From Gorsachius magnificus (taxonomy: Eukaryota; Chordata; Aves; Pelecaniformes; Ardeidae), in the NCBI GenBank assembly GCA_034008185.1, contig CM067081.1, positions 7,687,821-7,751,820 of the forward strand: DNA of 64,000 nt, in the 5' to 3' direction. Both the position numbers and the translations under genes were made by a program. A model generated the notes under the pieces. It did not search any database, had not been told where the DNA came from, and saw only the letters and a program-made list of their open reading frames with translations. Shown piece after piece: positions 61,939 through 64,000 of this stretch; the first letter of the stretch is position 1; every line of letters begins with the position of its first letter.

Positions 61939-62230
61939 TAAAATCAACTAATCTTGAAAAAATGCAAGAGTGATGTTTTAAAATAAGATACTGATCAACA
62001 GTACACTACTGAAGTTAATCCTTTGCAATCCTTTATTTCAAAGTAATCTTTTCCTTTTTTTTTCATCTGTGAGGGATTTTGCTCTTGTTTTCCTCACCCA
62101 TCACATCTGCACAGGCCCAGCACCTACCTGTAGCAATTAATGAGCAGGGAAGGGAACTCCTGTTTAAATTACAAAGGAAAGTTTCAGCAGCAGGGACAGC
62201 GGTACTTGGTGCTAGATTTATCTGTGTTTT

Positions 62231-62255
62231 AGAATAGAATAGAATAGAATAGAAT
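62231..62255 (+). repeat. (AGAAT)5 tail of the CR1 element
   Basis: Five exact AGAAT units. On the CR1 sense strand (minus) this is (ATTCT)5 at the extreme 3' end, replacing the ATTCTATG octamers of other CR1 copies in the window. Confidence 0.9.
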
Positions 62256-62326
62256 GTTTTGGGTTGGAAGGGACCCCTAGAGGTCATCTAGTCCAACCCC
62301 CCTGCAGTAAGCAGGGACACCGCTAG

Positions 62327-64000
62327 CTAGATCAGGTTGCTCAGAGCCCCATCCAACCTGGCCTTGAATGTTCCCAGGGATGGGGCCTCCACCACCTCTC
62401 TGGGCAACCCGTTCCAGTGTTTTACCACCCTCGCTGTAAAGAATTTCCTCCTTATATCCAGTCTAAACCTACCCTGCTTCAGTTTAAAACCATTACCCCT
62501 TGTCCTGTCACAGCTGGCCCTACTAAAAAGATTTTCCCCATCTTTCCTATAGGCCCCCTTTAGGTACTGAAAGGCCGCAATCAGGTCCCCTCGCAGCCTT
62601 CTCTTCTCCTGGCTGAACACCCCCAACTCTCTCAGCCTGTCCTCATAAGAGAGGTGCTCCAGCCCTCGGATCATTTTTGTAGCTCTCCTCTGGACCCGCT
62701 CCAACAGTTCCATGTCCTTCTTGTGCTGAGGGCTCCAGAGATGGATGCAGTACTCTAGGTGAGGTCTCACCAGAGCAGAGTAGAGGGGCAGAATCACCTC
62801 CCTTGACCTGCTGGCCACGCTTCTCCTGATGCAGCCCAGGGTGCGGTTGGCCTTCTGGGCTGCCAGCGCACATTGCCGGCTCACGTCCAGCTTTTCATCC
62901 ACCAGCACCCCCAAGTCCCTCTCGGCAGGGCTGCTCTCGATCCTTTCTTCCCCCAGCCTGTACTGATACTGGGGGTTACCCCAACCCAGGTGCAGGACCT
63001 TGCACTTGGCCTTGTTGAACCTCATGAGGTTCACAGAGGCCCACCTCTCCAGCCTGTCCAGGTCTCTCTGGATGACATCCCGTCCTTCTGGTGTGTCAAC
63101 CGCACCACTCAGTTTGGTGTCGTCCGCAAACTTGCTGAGGGTGCACTCGATCTCGCTGTCTAAGTCATTGATGAATATATTGAACAGCACCGGTCCCAGT
63201 ACGGACCCCTGAGGGACACCACTCGTCACCGGTCTCCATCCGGACATCGAGCCATTGACCACTACCCTCTGGATGTGGCCATCCAGCCAGTTCCTTATCC
63301 ACCGAACAGTCCACCCATCAAATCCATAGCTTTCCAATTTAGAGAGAAGGATGTTGTGGGGGACCGTGTCAAAGGCTTTGCAGAAGTCCAGATAGATGAC
63401 ATCCATTGGTTTTCCCTTGTCCACTGATGCTGTCACACCATCATAGAAAGACACTAGGTTCGTCAGGCAGGACTTGCCCTTGGTGAAGCCATGCTGGCTA
63501 TCTCGAATTATCTCCCTGGCCTCCATGTGCCTTAGCATAGCTTCTAGGAGGATCTGTTCCATGATCTTCCCAGGCACAGAGGTGAGGCTGACAGGTCGGT
63601 AGTTCCCAGGGTCTTCCTTTCTACCCTTCTTGAAAATGGGCACAATGTTTCCCTTTTTCCAGTCACCAGGGACTTCACCTGACTGCCATGACTTGTCAAA
63701 TATCATGGAGAGTGGCTTGGCGACTACATCGGCCAATTCCCTCAGGACTCTGGGATGCATCTCATCAGGTCCCATGGACTTATGTGCGTTCAGGTTCCTC
63801 AGGTGGTCACGAACCTGATCTTCTCTTGCAGCAGGAGGGGTTTTGTCCTCCCGGTCCCCCTCATGCCATCCATCAACTCAGGTGGAGTGAGGAGAGAGGT
63901 TCCCAGTGAAGACTGAGGCAAAAAAGTTGTTGAGTACCTCAGCCTTCTCTTCATCTGCTGTTACCAGCTTGCCAGTCTCGCTCATCAGCGGGGGTACGCT
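62327..64000 (-). pseudogene. CR1 ORF2 (reverse transcriptase), one in-frame stop, 5' partial
   Basis: The ORF2 frame is open from the window edge to its natural TAG (62327-62329) except for one TGA at 63878-63880, between the NLSPHST and VDGWHE segments. Upstream of that stop the frame still reads family sequence (EEKAEVLNNFFASVFTGN). From the first Met after it (63773-63775) there are 482 residues. Numbered from that Met: RT motif [10 protein letters not shown] near 128-136, motif [12 protein letters not shown] at 185-195, catalytic FADD at 216-219, then the C-terminal [18 protein letters not shown] and [12 protein letters not shown] near 382-398 and 451-462. The catalytic aspartates are present. 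The product would be the LINE reverse transcriptase; the endonuclease domain should be encoded beyond the edge. The TGA may come from a CGA or CAA codon, but this is inference. Probably a dead but fairly young copy. Confidence 0.95.

Larger units (their letters stand above)
55840..64000 (+). other. DLG2: DLG2 intron downstream of the alternative first exon (partial)
   Basis: AT-rich intronic DNA up to the CR1 at 62.2 kb. I searched by eye for the expected continuation of DLG2 (the short segment before PDZ1, and the PDZ1 GLGFSIAGG motif) and did not find it, so the next exon is beyond the window. It contains a 24-bp T tract, (AT)n and (AAT)n microsatellites, and the antisense CR1. Confidence 0.75.
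62231..64000 (-). mobile_element. CR1 LINE, ORF2 and 3' UTR (runs off the window)
   Basis: A long antisense CR1 of at least 1.77 kb. It comprises a 3' tail of ATTCT units, a short 3' UTR (GGGTTGGAAGGGACCCCTAG, GTCATCTAGTCCAACCCC on the + strand), and most of the reverse-transcriptase half of ORF2. The 5' part lies beyond position 64000, so the full length is unknown. It is much more GC-rich than the surrounding intron and far better preserved than the other CR1 copies here. Its 3' end marks a third CR1 subfamily in the window. Confidence 0.97.

Noticed and set aside
62873..63212. Plus-strand frames opposite the CR1 ORF2
   Set aside because: Shadows of the antisense reverse-transcriptase coding sequence.
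1..64000. A novel multi-gene or defence-type system
   Set aside because: The window is intronic bird DNA. Apart from DLG2 exons and retroelements, nothing gene-like could be supported on either strand.

Overview
This window is nuclear DNA from a bird, most likely a member of Neoaves. It is AT-rich intronic sequence scattered with 5'-truncated CR1 LINE copies. It also carries an LTR that I recognise from memory as an avian ERVL-type family common in neoavian genomes. There are no bacterial-style genes, tRNAs, rRNAs or CRISPR arrays. The species cannot be named from the sequence.

The host gene is DLG2 (PSD-93/chapsyn-110, a synaptic MAGUK scaffold), on the + strand. I can support two of its exons. 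The first, 12136-12297, is a phase 0-0 exon of 54 codons from the N-terminal region before PDZ1. The second, 55762-55839, carries an ATG, 26 codons and a consensus donor, and reads as an alternative first coding exon. It would replace the usual palmitoylated N-terminus and the 12.1 kb exon with a short basic leader. Another exon-like segment with a good acceptor and donor lies just upstream at 55284-55380. The PDZ1 exons were not found and should lie beyond position 64000.

Layout: 1-12135 is intron with a CR1 fragment at each end of the stretch, ancient amniote repeats and a decayed LTR piece (11348-11510). 12136-12297 is the constitutive-type DLG2 exon. 12298-55761 is a large intron or promoter interval with CR1 3' ends, ancient SINE/LINE relics, simple repeats and a 941-bp solo LTR (47648-48588) flanked by a perfect 5-bp duplication. 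55762-55839 is the alternative first exon. 55840-64000 is intron, ending in a relatively intact antisense CR1 whose ORF2 reading frame runs off the window with one in-frame stop.

No previously undescribed multi-gene system is visible. The most useful observations are the nested DLG2 promoter/first exon with its candidate 5' exon, the sense-oriented solo LTR with three polyadenylation hexamers upstream of that promoter, and the near-intact CR1 ORF2. All long open frames elsewhere look like chance or repeat-derived frames. No database search was possible, so family names rest on recognition of sequence.
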